This document shows, one piece after another, positions 13,761-20,967 of a stretch of DNA of 20,967 nucleotides; the stretch's first letter is position 1; each line of letters opens with the position of its first letter. Made by a program: the position numbers and the translations under genes. Origin of the DNA: JBFFXF01 sp041569895 (GTDB lineage Bacteria > Planctomycetota > UBA8108 > JACQVS01); assembly GCA_041569895.1 (NCBI GenBank), contig JBFFXF010000116.1, positions 1 through 20,967 on the forward strand, given 5' to 3'. Under the pieces are notes generated by a model, which did not search any database, was not told where the DNA came from, and saw only the letters and a list, made by a program, of their open reading frames with translations.

Positions 13761-16070
13761 ATGGCGAGCGAGACCTGGGTCTGCCCGATGTGCGCGGGAG
13801 TGGAGAGCGACACGCCGGGCCCCTGCCCGAAGTGCGGCATGGCGCTCGAGCACGCCGGCGCGCCGCCCCGACGCGCGCGATCCGGACGCGACACCGTCTA
13901 CACGTGTCCGATGCACCCCGAGGTCGAGAGCGACAAGCCCGGCGACTGCCCGAAGTGCGGCATGGCGCTCGAGCCGCGCTCGGCGCCGGCCGAATCGGCG
14001 GAGGACGAGGACCCCGAGCTGCGCAGCATGACTCTGCGCTTCTGGGTCTCTCTCGCGCTCACCGCGCCGGTCTTCCTGCTGGCGATGCTTCCGATGGTGC
14101 TCGTTGCGGCGCGCACGTGGGTGCCGCCGGCGGTCTCCGCCTGGATCCAGCTCATCCTCGCCACGCCGGTCGTCCTCTGGGGCGGCTGGCCGTTCTTCGT
14201 GCGCGGCTGGCGCTCGGTGATCACGTGGAACCTCAACATGTTCACGCTCATCGCGCTCGGCACCGGGGCCGCGTATGGCTACAGCCTGGTCGCGACGCTC
14301 TTTCCGGGTGCGATCCCCGAGGCGTTTCACATGCGGGGCCGGGCCGAGCTCTACTTCGAGGCCGCCGCCGTGATCACCACGCTGGTGCTTCTCGGCCAGG
14401 TGCTCGAGCTGCGCGCGCGCCGGCGGACCGGCGCGGCGATCCGAGAGCTCCTGTCGCTCGCCCCGCCGACGGCGCGCGTCATCCGGGACGGGGAGGAACG
14501 CGAGGTCTCGGTCGACGAGGTTCGCGAGGGCGACGTGCTGCGAGTCGTCCCCGGCGATCGCGTGCCGGTCGACGGCGAGGTGACCTCGGGGAGGAGCACC
14601 GTCGACGAGTCGATGATCACCGGGGAGCCGGTGCCGGTCTCGAAGGAGCCGGGCGACGAGGTGATCGGCGGCACGGTCAACCAGACGGGCTCGTTCCAGA
14701 TGCGCGCCGCGCGAGTCGGCCAGGACACGGTGCTCGCGCGCATCGTCGAGCTCGTCGCCGAGGCGCAGCGGAGCCGCGCCCCGATCCAGCGCGTCGCCGA
14801 CGTCGTGGCCGCATGGTTCGTGCCGGCGGTGGTCGTCGTCGCGGTGGTGACGTTCGTCCTCTGGGCGCTCTTCAGCCCCGAATCGCCGGCCCTGGCGCTG
14901 GCGCTCGTCAATGCGGTCTCGGTGCTCATCATCGCGTGTCCCTGCGCCCTCGGTCTGGCGACGCCGATGTCGATCATGGTCGGTGTCGGCCGTGGCGCCA
15001 GGGAGGGCGTGCTGATCCGGGCCGCCGAGGTGCTCGAGACGCTCGAGAGAGTCGACACCATCATCGTCGACAAGACCGGCACGCTCACCGAGGGACGGCC
15101 GCGACTGACCGGGCGCGTCGACGCAGGGGAGAGCGCGGGCTCCGGCGGCGACGCTGCCGACGACTGGCTGCGGCTCGCCGCGTCGTGCGAGCGTGGCAGC
15201 GAGCACCCACTCGCCGCAGCGATCGTCGAGGGCGCTCGCGATCTCGGCCTCGAGCTCGCCGATGTCGAGGACTTCGAGTCGATCACCGGTGGCGGCGTCT
15301 CGGGGCGAGTCGACGGGCGCACGGTCATGGTCGGCAAGCGCGGTCTCCTCGAGAAGCGCAGCGTCGACGGCCTCGATGCGCTCGCGGATCGGCTCGCCGA
15401 GCTCGAGGACGAGGGGAACACCGTGGTTCTCGTGGCGATCGACGGCAAGCTCGCCGGACTGCTGGCGATCTCCGACCCGATCAAGGAGTCGACGCCGGAG
15501 GCGGTTCGCGCCCTCCGAGACCTCGGGCTCGAGCTCGACATCCTCACCGGTGACAGCGAGCGCACCGCGCGCGCGGTGGCCGGTCGCCTGGGCATCGAGA
15601 GCGTCGAGGCCGGAGTGAGTCCCGAGCAGAAGAACGAGCGCGTCAAGTCGCTGCGATCGCGAGGCCGCGTCGTGGCGATGGCCGGAGACGGGATCAACGA
15701 CGCCCCCGCGCTCGCCGAGGCGGACGTCGGCATCGCCATGGGGACCGGCACGGACGTGGCCATCGAGAGCGCCGGCGTGACACTCGTCAAGGGCGACCTG
15801 CGCGGCATCGTGCGGGCGATCCGGCTCAGCCGCGCGACGATGAGGAACATCCGCCAGAACCTCTTCTTCGCGTTCATCTACAACGCGCTCGGCGTCCCGG
15901 TCGCGGCCGGCGTCCTCGTGCCGCTGCTCGGCATGAAAGCGCTCCTCAGCCCGATGGTCGCCGCGCTGGCGATGAGCCTGAGCTCGGTGTCGGTGATCGG
16001 CAACGCGCTGAGGCTGCGTGCGGTCGAACTCGGCGGCAGCGCGGGCGAGCGACGGGATCGGGCGCCATGA
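13761..16070 (+). CDS. copA: Copper-translocating P1B-type ATPase with two heavy-metal-binding domains
   Basis: The protein has 769 residues. Residues 6-30 and 47-71 are two copies of the heavy-metal-binding domain: WVCPMCAGV...PCPKCGMALE and YTCPMHPEV...DCPKCGMALE. No HMA domain is present. Eight membrane segments with NLNMFTLIALG, the CPC motif (393-395), actuator TGEP, phosphorylation site DKTGT (Asp437), SEHP and GDGINDAPAL follow. The last helices carry YNALGVPVAAG and MSLSSVSVIGNALRL, the pattern of Cu(I) exporters. It uses ATP to pump Cu+ out of the cytoplasm. It starts 2 nt after the sulfatase stop and its TGA overlaps the next ATG. The symbol follows the family; CopB-like naming is possible. 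Confidence 0.92.
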   Translation: MASETWVCPMCAGVESDTPGPCPKCGMALEHAGAPPRRARSGRDTVYTCPMHPEVESDKPGDCPKCGMALEPRSAPAESAEDEDPELRSMTLRFWVSLALTAPVFLLAMLPMVLVAARTWVPPAVSAWIQLILATPVVLWGGWPFFVRGWRSVITWNLNMFTLIALGTGAAYGYSLVATLFPGAIPEAFHMRGRAELYFEAAAVITTLVLLGQVLELRARRRTGAAIRELLSLAPPTARVIRDGEEREVSVDEVREGDVLRVVPGDRVPVDGEVTSGRSTVDESMITGEPVPVSKEPGDEVIGGTVNQTGSFQMRAARVGQDTVLARIVELVAEAQRSRAPIQRVADVVAAWFVPAVVVVAVVTFVLWALFSPESPALALALVNAVSVLIIACPCALGLATPMSIMVGVGRGAREGVLIRAAEVLETLERVDTIIVDKTGTLTEGRPRLTGRVDAGESAGSGGDAADDWLRLAASCERGSEHPLAAAIVEGARDLGLELADVEDFESITGGGVSGRVDGRTVMVGKRGLLEKRSVDGLDALADRLAELEDEGNTVVLVAIDGKLAGLLAISDPIKESTPEAVRALRDLGLELDILTGDSERTARAVAGRLGIESVEAGVSPEQKNERVKSLRSRGRVVAMAGDGINDAPALAEADVGIAMGTGTDVAIESAGVTLVKGDLRGIVRAIRLSRATMRNIRQNLFFAFIYNALGVPVAAGVLVPLLGMKALLSPMVAALAMSLSSVSVIGNALRLRAVELGGSAGERRDRAP

Positions 16071-16638
16071 CGGAGGGGACCGACGCGCTCGAGAGCTCCC
16101 TCCGCCGCGAGCTCGGCGTCGCCGGCGCCACCTTCCTCGGGCTCGGATCGATCTCGAGATCCTCGCGCGGGAGTTCGGCGTCCCCGGAGTCCACTGGCTC
16201 GTCGCCGTCGGCGCGTTCACGGCGATGCTCGGCGTGCTCCTCAACCTGATCCTCGGCCTCTCGCGGGTGCTCCTCGCGATGGGACGACGCGGCGACATGC
16301 CCCGCGCCACGGCCCGGCTCGACCGCGACCGCCGCACGCCGTACGTCGCGGTCATCGCCGTCGGCCTGGTCGTGGCGGCGCTGTCGGCGACCGGCAGCGT
16401 CAAGACGACGTGGTCCTTCAGCGCCTTCACGGTGCTCGTCTACTACGCCATCACGAACCTCGCCGCGCTGCGACTGCGCCCCGAGCAGCGACTCTTCTCG
16501 CCGGCGTTGGCGTGGGTCGGATTGCTGGCGTGCCTGTTCCTGGCATTCTGGATCGAGTGGGTTTTCGTGGCGATCGGCACCGGACTGATCGCCATCCTCG
16601 CGGCCGTGCATGTCGCGCGGGGACGACGGACCCGCTGA
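16067..16638 (+). pseudogene. Internally deleted APC amino-acid permease
   Basis: The ATG at 16067 overlaps the copA stop by ATGA and encodes the APC N-terminus (SLRRELGVAGATFLGLGSI). At about 16148-16153 homology jumps to a different frame, where ILAREFGVPGVHWLVAVGAF, LNLILGLSRVLLAMGRRGDM, RRTPYVAVIAVGLVVAA, WSFSAFTVLVYYAITNLAAL and LACLFLAFWIEW make a normal permease C-terminus ending at 16638. Roughly the central 200 to 250 residues, including most of helices 1 to 7, are missing and the frames do not join. The first frame stops at 16249. A deletion is the simplest reading, but an assembly error is possible. Confidence 0.7.
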
Positions 16639-16649
16639 GCGCGGCAGCT

Positions 16650-16844
<195 letters not shown>

Positions 16845-16850
16845 ATCTGC

Positions 16851-16908
16851 GTCATCTGCGGACCGTTCCCCAATCTGCGTAATCTCCGTCATCTGCGGAC
16901 CGTTCCCC
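16851..16908 (+). repeat. 37-bp tandem repeat of an ATCTGCGTN motif
   Basis: GTCATCTGCGGACCGTTCCCC occurs at 16851-16871 and again at 16888-16908. The bases between carry further 9-bp units of the form ATCTGCGTA/ATCTCCGTC. It abuts the hexamer repeat. Confidence 0.75.
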
Positions 16909-17032
16909 CCGGCGGAGTCGAGCCGCCCCGTCGGGACGGGAACCGGTACCCGGGGGTAGACGCGGCGGCCGCGGCATGGATACTGGCTCGCGTCGAATCG
17001 AGCGTCGGATCGAACAGTGAGAGGCGCGCGGC

Positions 17033-17914
17033 ATGGTTGGTGCGAGAATTGTCCTGGTCGTGTTCGTGGTTTCGGGGTGCGCCGTGATGTCCGAGCACGA
17101 GATGGAGGAGCGCAGGCGCGCGATGCTCATCGAGCCGAGTGAGCTCGAGGCGAGGCTGCACGAGGGTGGACTGCGGATACTCGACACGCGGTCGAGCGAG
17201 GCGCACGCCGCCGGGCATATCCCGGGAGCGGTGCGGGTCGACGTCGACGCCTGGAGAGATCTCGGGCGGACGCCGGGCGGCTTCCGGGACGCCGAGGCGT
17301 GGGCGCGTCTGGTCGGCGAGGTCGGCGTCGGCGCCGACAGCCACGTCGTCGTCTACGGGGACAGCCTCTCGAACACCGCCAGGATCTGGTGGCTCCTGAA
17401 GTACCTCGGCGTCGAGGAGGCGATGATCCTCAACGGTGGCTGGAACGTCTGGGTGAAGGAGGGACGGCCGACCGAGATCGGGCCTCGCGAGGTCGACGCG
17501 GTTGCTTTCACGCCGCGGTTCGACGCCGACCGCCTCACCGAGATCGACGCCCTCAAGGAGATGTTTCGCTCCGGATCGTTCAAGCTGGTCGACACGCGCA
17601 GCGACGCTGAGTTCACCGGGACGGACGCCCGTGGACCTCGCGGCGGACACATTCCCGGGGCGACGCACCTCGAGTGGAAGGAGCTCGTCGCCGAGGACGG
17701 CCGTTTCAAGACGGTGCCGGAGCTCCAGGCGCTCTTCCGCGAGCGGGGCATCCTGCCGTCCGAGACGGCGGTGTGTTACTGACAGTCCGGCGGCCGGGCC
17801 TCGGTCGAGGCCTTTGCGCTGGAGCTCGCCGGCTATCCATCGGTGACGGTGTTCGTGCGCGGCTGGGAGCAGTGGAGCGCGGATCCGGACGTCCCGGTGG
17901 CCGCGGTGGAGTGA
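17033..17914 (+). CDS. Selenocysteine-containing rhodanese (thiosulfate sulfurtransferase-like) lipoprotein
   Basis: Read through the in-frame TGA at 17780-17782, the product is 293 residues. The N-terminus (VLVVFVVSGC) is a lipoprotein signal with Cys16. Residues about 33-145 are the non-catalytic rhodanese domain (ILDTRSSEAHAAGHIPGAV, ILNGGWNVW). Residues about 165-290 are the catalytic domain (LVDTRSDAEF, GGHIPGATHLEW). Its CxxGxR loop reads CY-TGA-QSGGRAS, so codon 250 is exactly the catalytic cysteine. The next 43 codons (VEAFALELAGY, FVRGWEQWSAD) are a normal family C-terminus. A SECIS-like hairpin lies at 17797-17812. The next gene starts by GTGA on the distal stop. A Cys-to-TGA sequencing error is the main alternative. 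Sulfur or selenium transfer at the membrane surface is inferred. Confidence 0.85.
17780..17782 (+). other. In-frame TGA, candidate selenocysteine codon
   Basis: This codon (codon 250 of the rhodanese) replaces the catalytic Cys of the persulfide loop: VCY-TGA-QSGGRA. Cysteine codons TGC and TGT differ from it by one base. Homology continues unbroken on the same frame. Confidence 0.8.
17797..17812 (+). promoter_or_regulatory. Bacterial SECIS-like hairpin
   Basis: GGCCTC (17797-17802) pairs with GAGGCC (17807-17812) around a GGTC tetraloop; a G·U pair may add one more step. The stem starts 14 nt after the TGA and the loop 20 nt after it. E. coli fdhF uses a GGUC loop on a similar short stem at nearly the same distance, with a bulged U that is absent here. 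SelB binding is inferred. Confidence 0.7.
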
Positions 17915-19344
17915 CCGTGGGGCCCGCGCCGGGGTCGACACCGCGAAGAAAGCGCCGCCGCCGCGTGACCGTCGTTCGCCTGCTGGTGTGGTGCGGGCCG
18001 CCGCTGCTCGTCCTCGGGCTCATCGTGATCGCCGCAATCACGACGCGGCACATCGGGATGCGCCGACTCGCGGCGGTCGAGGCCGCGATCGCCGCCTCGG
18101 GCGGCATCACCACGCTCGACGGGTATCTGGCGCTCGCGGGCGATGTCGACACCGCGCTCCAGGAGGACTTCTGGACCTGGAGTCAGGGCTTTCCGTCGAC
18201 GCACCAGATCCCCACGATCGATTCCGCCGAGACGCAGGCGTGGCTCGCCGGCCCAACGGGGACGCCGTTTCCCGACGAGGCCCGCGCCGCGCTCGACGCG
18301 CACCCCGAGGTCATGCGCCGCGGTCGCGAGTTTCTGGCGAACGGGTCGCTGCGTCTCTCGGCGTTCGGATGGGCCGGGGCGGACCTGACGCCGGACGCGT
18401 CGCTCGAGGCGATCGCGACGATGCGCATACCGAGCCTGCACACGAACCGCGAGCTCCTGAACTGGCTGGCGCTCCGCGCCCTGGTCGAGGAGCGGTCGGA
18501 TCCGTGGCTTGCCGACATCGATCGGCTCGTGGAGGCCTTGGTGCCCTCCGGCGCCGCCATCGACGCGGCCATCCTCCTGTCGCTCGGCTCGACGCGCGAT
18601 CTGGCCTATCTCGCGTGCGCGATCCGCGGGCACGTCGACGATGCGAGGATCCAGCGGTGGATCGCCGAGGTGCCGCGGCACCGCGAGTGGGTCGCGGACG
18701 GCGTGCGCGCCGAGCGGATCCTCTTCTGGGGCGTCGCGGCGGGCAGCGACGTCACGTCGCTGGTGGCCACCGACTCATGGGCCACCGCCGTCGCCGGCCG
18801 AGTCCTCGACGTCTGGAACGCCGTCGCGCTGCCGCACGACAGCGCCGCGGCGATCGACGCCCTGCACCGCGTCGAACAGCGCCTCCGGGGCGCGCCGGGC
18901 GCCCGCATGCCGGACGTCGACGCCATCTCCGAGGACTTCCTGACGCCGATCGGTGCCTCGTTGTTCATGGGCTTCGAGGGCTTCGCCCGGGCCGCGCTCG
19001 CCGGCGAGGTCCACCACCGCGCCGTGCGTTGCGCTGCGCTCGTGATCCTCGAGTCCCGGCGTTCCGGTCGCGTCCCCGACGACGAGGCCGCCTTCGCGGA
19101 GCGCTGGCCCGGTCGACTCGACGGCGAGGGCGATGCGCCGCCGCTGCGCTACGAGCGGCTCGACGCGCGCCAGTTCCGCGTCAGCATCGACCCCGATGCG
19201 CCGGACAGCGACCTCGCCGCCGGCAAGTCGATCGCCGGTGACTCCACTTTCGGACTGCCAGCGGCGGAGATCACCGGCGTCTTCGAGTCGCACGACGTGG
19301 GGATCGAGGTGCGGCTTCCGGAGTGGATCGCGCTCGACGAGTGA
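17911..19344 (+). CDS. Membrane-anchored protein of unknown function
   Basis: The protein has 477 residues from the GTG at 17911, whose GTGA overlaps the rhodanese stop; GTG codons at 17917 and 17965 are alternatives. A basic N-terminus (RRKRRRR) precedes one helix (about 22-45: LLVWCGPPLLVLGLIVIAAI), so the rest faces the periplasm or cell exterior. Mature sequence is mostly helical, Ala-rich and without recognised catalytic motifs. The last 90 residues (ALVILESRRSGRVPDDEAAFAERW, PPLRYERLDARQFRVSIDPD) resemble the C-terminal part of uncharacterised planctomycete proteins that end 'DPFDGQPLRYR'. The coupling suggests it works with the rhodanese, but no function can be given. It converges with the FGE-propeller gene. 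Confidence 0.7.
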   Translation: MTVGPAPGSTPRRKRRRRVTVVRLLVWCGPPLLVLGLIVIAAITTRHIGMRRLAAVEAAIAASGGITTLDGYLALAGDVDTALQEDFWTWSQGFPSTHQIPTIDSAETQAWLAGPTGTPFPDEARAALDAHPEVMRRGREFLANGSLRLSAFGWAGADLTPDASLEAIATMRIPSLHTNRELLNWLALRALVEERSDPWLADIDRLVEALVPSGAAIDAAILLSLGSTRDLAYLACAIRGHVDDARIQRWIAEVPRHREWVADGVRAERILFWGVAAGSDVTSLVATDSWATAVAGRVLDVWNAVALPHDSAAAIDALHRVEQRLRGAPGARMPDVDAISEDFLTPIGASLFMGFEGFARAALAGEVHHRAVRCAALVILESRRSGRVPDDEAAFAERWPGRLDGEGDAPPLRYERLDARQFRVSIDPDAPDSDLAAGKSIAGDSTFGLPAAEITGVFESHDVGIEVRLPEWIALDE

Positions 19345-19366
19345 CGGGACCGTCGGGTCGTCTCCC

Positions 19367-20967
19367 TCACTCCAGCGACAGCTCGGCGAGGTAGATCGCG
19401 GTGATCGTGCGGCCCTCCGCGTCCCGCTCGTGCGAGGAGTACCACGAGACCAGCGCGCGCGTCGCGTCGAGCTCGACGAAACCGGGGTACGACGTGTCGC
19501 CGCCGCTCGGCAGGTCCGCGAACTCGTGCAGCTCGCCGCGCACGAACCAGCAGAGCGAGGTCCTGGCGCCGCGCTCGGGGGTGATGCGCCGCCCGCCGAC
19601 GACGTACCGGTTGTGCCAGCGCGTCAGCAGCGGACCGCCGATGTACCGATCGAGCTTCCGGCGGACCCAGTGCTCGTACGGAGGCCGCGAGATGAGGAGC
19701 TGCGCCCGATCCCGTCCGCGGCGTCCGATGGCGACGATGCGTCCGTCGGGCTCGAAGTGGAACGCCGTCTCGTCGCCGCGCTCCTCCTGAAACACCGCGC
19801 GCTTGCGCCAGATGAGGCCGTCGTCGCTCTCGAGCATCAACGACTCCACCTCGTGCCCCTCGCCCTTCGGCCCGACGGCGAAGCCGATCTTCCGCCGGCC
19901 GCACAGATACGCCTTGCCGCCGAACGTCGCCGCGCGCCAGACGTAGTGCCCGAAGGTGCCCTCGAGCAACGTCGGCCCATGCCACTCGCGACCGTCGGGC
20001 GACCAGACCGCGAAACCGAGGTGCTGGTTGAGGTCCCACTCGCGCGACGGCAGCGACGTCTCGCCGCTGTACCACGTCCCGGTGTAGACGAAGAGCCGAT
20101 CGCGGAATACGAGAAAGTGCGGGTCGCGCGTGTCGCGGCCCGGCACGCGGAAGCGGTGCACCTGCTCCCAGCTCTCGCCGTCGGCGCTCTCGAGCACGAT
20201 GACCGACGCCGTCGGGTGGACGCCGTGCCCATCCGGACAGCTCCGAAACGTCAGGTAGAGGCGCCCGCGGAAGCGGACGAGATCCGTGAACGCGTTGTGC
20301 TCCCCGTTGTGGAACGCGCGGCGGATTCTCGAGACGCGCACGCGTGGCAGGTCGCTCTCCGTCAGCGGCCCGTGCCGCACGACCCGGAACCCGACGTCGG
20401 GCAGCTCGAGCTCCGGGTTGCTGAAGAAGCGCCCCGCCGCCTGCGCGTTGTTGCCGAGGAACCACGCTCCGCCGCGCAGGCCGCGGAAGAGCTCGCTCAC
20501 CTGCGACTCGTTCCACTCCCAGACGCCGTTCATGACGCCGTCGACGCCGGACGCGCTCGTCCAGTCGTCGGGGTGACGGACCACCGAGAGACGGCCGTTT
20601 GACGAGCGGGAGAAGAGCCGGTAGCCCGCTGCGCCCGTCCCGCCGGGGTCGTGGTAGATTGCCTTGTACCACTCGTCCTCGGAGGGCAGCGAGTAGCGCG
20701 CGCCGGGCTCTCGCGGCGCGAACGTCAGCCGGTCGATGGTGTACGCGCCGGTCTCGGTCGTCCCCGCCCCCTGCCGGCCCGATGGCTCGCCGTTGTGGAG
20801 CCAGTTGGCGAAACGGAGCGCGTCGAGGAAGCCGACGTGGCTCACCGGATCCGCGGCCTGCGAGCGCTTGACGAGGTACGTGGCGCCGTCGAGGCCGACC
20901 CGGCGCACTATGCTCCCCCCGCTGCTCCCCCCGCTGCTCCCCCCGCTGCTCCCCCCGCTGCCTCCCA
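19367..20967 (-). CDS. FGE-like (SUMF1) domain fused to a sialidase-like beta-propeller, N-terminus beyond window
   Basis: The frame is open from the right edge to the TGA at 19367, about 533 residues. The visible N-terminal part is a Gly/Ser stretch, then an FGE-sulfatase/SUMF1 type domain: DALRFANWLHNGEPSG, GAYTIDRLTFAPREPGARYSLPSEDEWYKA, GVWEWNE, FRGLRGGAWF and LPDVGFRVVRHGP. From about residue 195 onward is a six-bladed propeller of BNR/sialidase type: GEHNAFTDLVRFRGRLYLTFRS, DPHFLVFRDRLFVYTG, and VVGGRRITPERGARTSLCWF. Secretion cannot be judged without the true start. No FGE active-site cysteines are visible in the part seen, so it is probably a structural or non-haem-iron-type member, not a sulfatase activator. 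Confidence 0.82.
   Translation of the reverse strand, partial: GGSGGSSGGSSGGSSGGSIVRRVGLDGATYLVKRSQAADPVSHVGFLDALRFANWLHNGEPSGRQGAGTTETGAYTIDRLTFAPREPGARYSLPSEDEWYKAIYHDPGGTGAAGYRLFSRSSNGRLSVVRHPDDWTSASGVDGVMNGVWEWNESQVSELFRGLRGGAWFLGNNAQAAGRFFSNPELELPDVGFRVVRHGPLTESDLPRVRVSRIRRAFHNGEHNAFTDLVRFRGRLYLTFRSCPDGHGVHPTASVIVLESADGESWEQVHRFRVPGRDTRDPHFLVFRDRLFVYTGTWYSGETSLPSREWDLNQHLGFAVWSPDGREWHGPTLLEGTFGHYVWRAATFGGKAYLCGRRKIGFAVGPKGEGHEVESLMLESDDGLIWRKRAVFQEERGDETAFHFEPDGRIVAIGRRGRDRAQLLISRPPYEHWVRRKLDRYIGGPLLTRWHNRYVVGGRRITPERGARTSLCWFVRGELHEFADLPSGGDTSYPGFVELDATRALVSWYSSHERDAEGRTITAIYLAELSLE
20912..20967 (-). repeat. 12-bp tandem repeat encoding a Gly-Gly-Ser-Ser array
   Basis: The plus strand reads GCTCCCCCCGCT four to five times up to the window edge. 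On the minus strand each unit is in frame with the FGE-propeller gene and gives GGSS, so the protein has a (GGSS)n stretch of at least four units before SIVRRVG. The array may extend outside the window. Confidence 0.85.

Noticed and set aside
13611..16430. 939-codon open frame on the minus strand opposite sulfatase and copA
   Set aside because: It is a GC-driven shadow: Arg, His and Asp-rich with no family motifs, while the plus strand has clear conserved motifs throughout.
16851..16908. CRISPR or integration-site repeat
   Set aside because: Only two copies, no recombinase gene, and sub-units show a degenerate 9-bp tandem structure.
17033..17782. Rhodanese ending at the first TGA (249 residues)
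   Set aside because: This version would lose the catalytic residue and the last part of the fold, which is present in frame right after the TGA.
19367..20967. FGE-like domain as activator of the sulfatase at 12466
   Set aside because: No active-site cysteine pair is visible in the part seen, and the gene is 5.6 kb away on the other strand.

Overview
The window is GC-rich bacterial DNA. It looks like a planctomycete or a related heterotroph, which is inference and not proven. The pointers are an FGE/SUMF1-type domain with the long loop style common in Planctomycetota, a sulfatase, a secreted LamG-fold protein, many small lipoproteins, and low-complexity hexamer repeats between genes. There are no rRNA, tRNA, CRISPR or IS genes.

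Left part (1-2650, minus strand): a probable operon encodes a secreted protein with two DM13-like repeats, a secreted GlcG/HbpS-cupin fusion, and an SMP-30/gluconolactonase-type protein that runs off the left edge. The last two genes overlap by ATGA. A 600-bp non-coding stretch with composite hexamer repeats follows. Next are a zinc-type medium-chain dehydrogenase without structural-zinc cysteines, a convergent hairpin, a small lipoprotein, a 38-codon DUF427 remnant overlapping a four-helix membrane protein, and a secreted LamG protein.

Centre (6867-12255): a CNNM/DUF21 membrane protein diverges from a Kv-type potassium channel. A zinc-ribbon membrane protein follows. An HpcH/HpaI aldolase and a metal-dependent amidohydrolase form a likely minus-strand pair, with a Cys-rich lipoprotein upstream of them.

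Right part (12466-20967): sulfatase, CPC-type copper ATPase with two heavy-metal-binding domains, and an internally deleted APC permease are packed as one unit (2-nt gap, then ATGA overlap). A second composite hexamer repeat lies beyond it, in the opposite orientation to the first. Then comes the most notable gene: a two-domain rhodanese lipoprotein whose catalytic cysteine codon is an in-frame TGA (17780-17782). The family sequence continues after it in the same frame to a TGA at 17912-17914. A 6-bp hairpin with a GGTC tetraloop starts 14 nt after the TGA, as in a bacterial SECIS. It is best read as a selenocysteine-containing rhodanese, and the next gene starts with a GTGA overlap on the read-through stop. 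At the right edge a minus-strand gene fuses an FGE-like domain to a sialidase-like propeller, with an in-frame 12-bp Gly/Ser tandem repeat cut by the window end.

All calls come from reading translations and motifs by eye. No database search, folding program or alignment was run.
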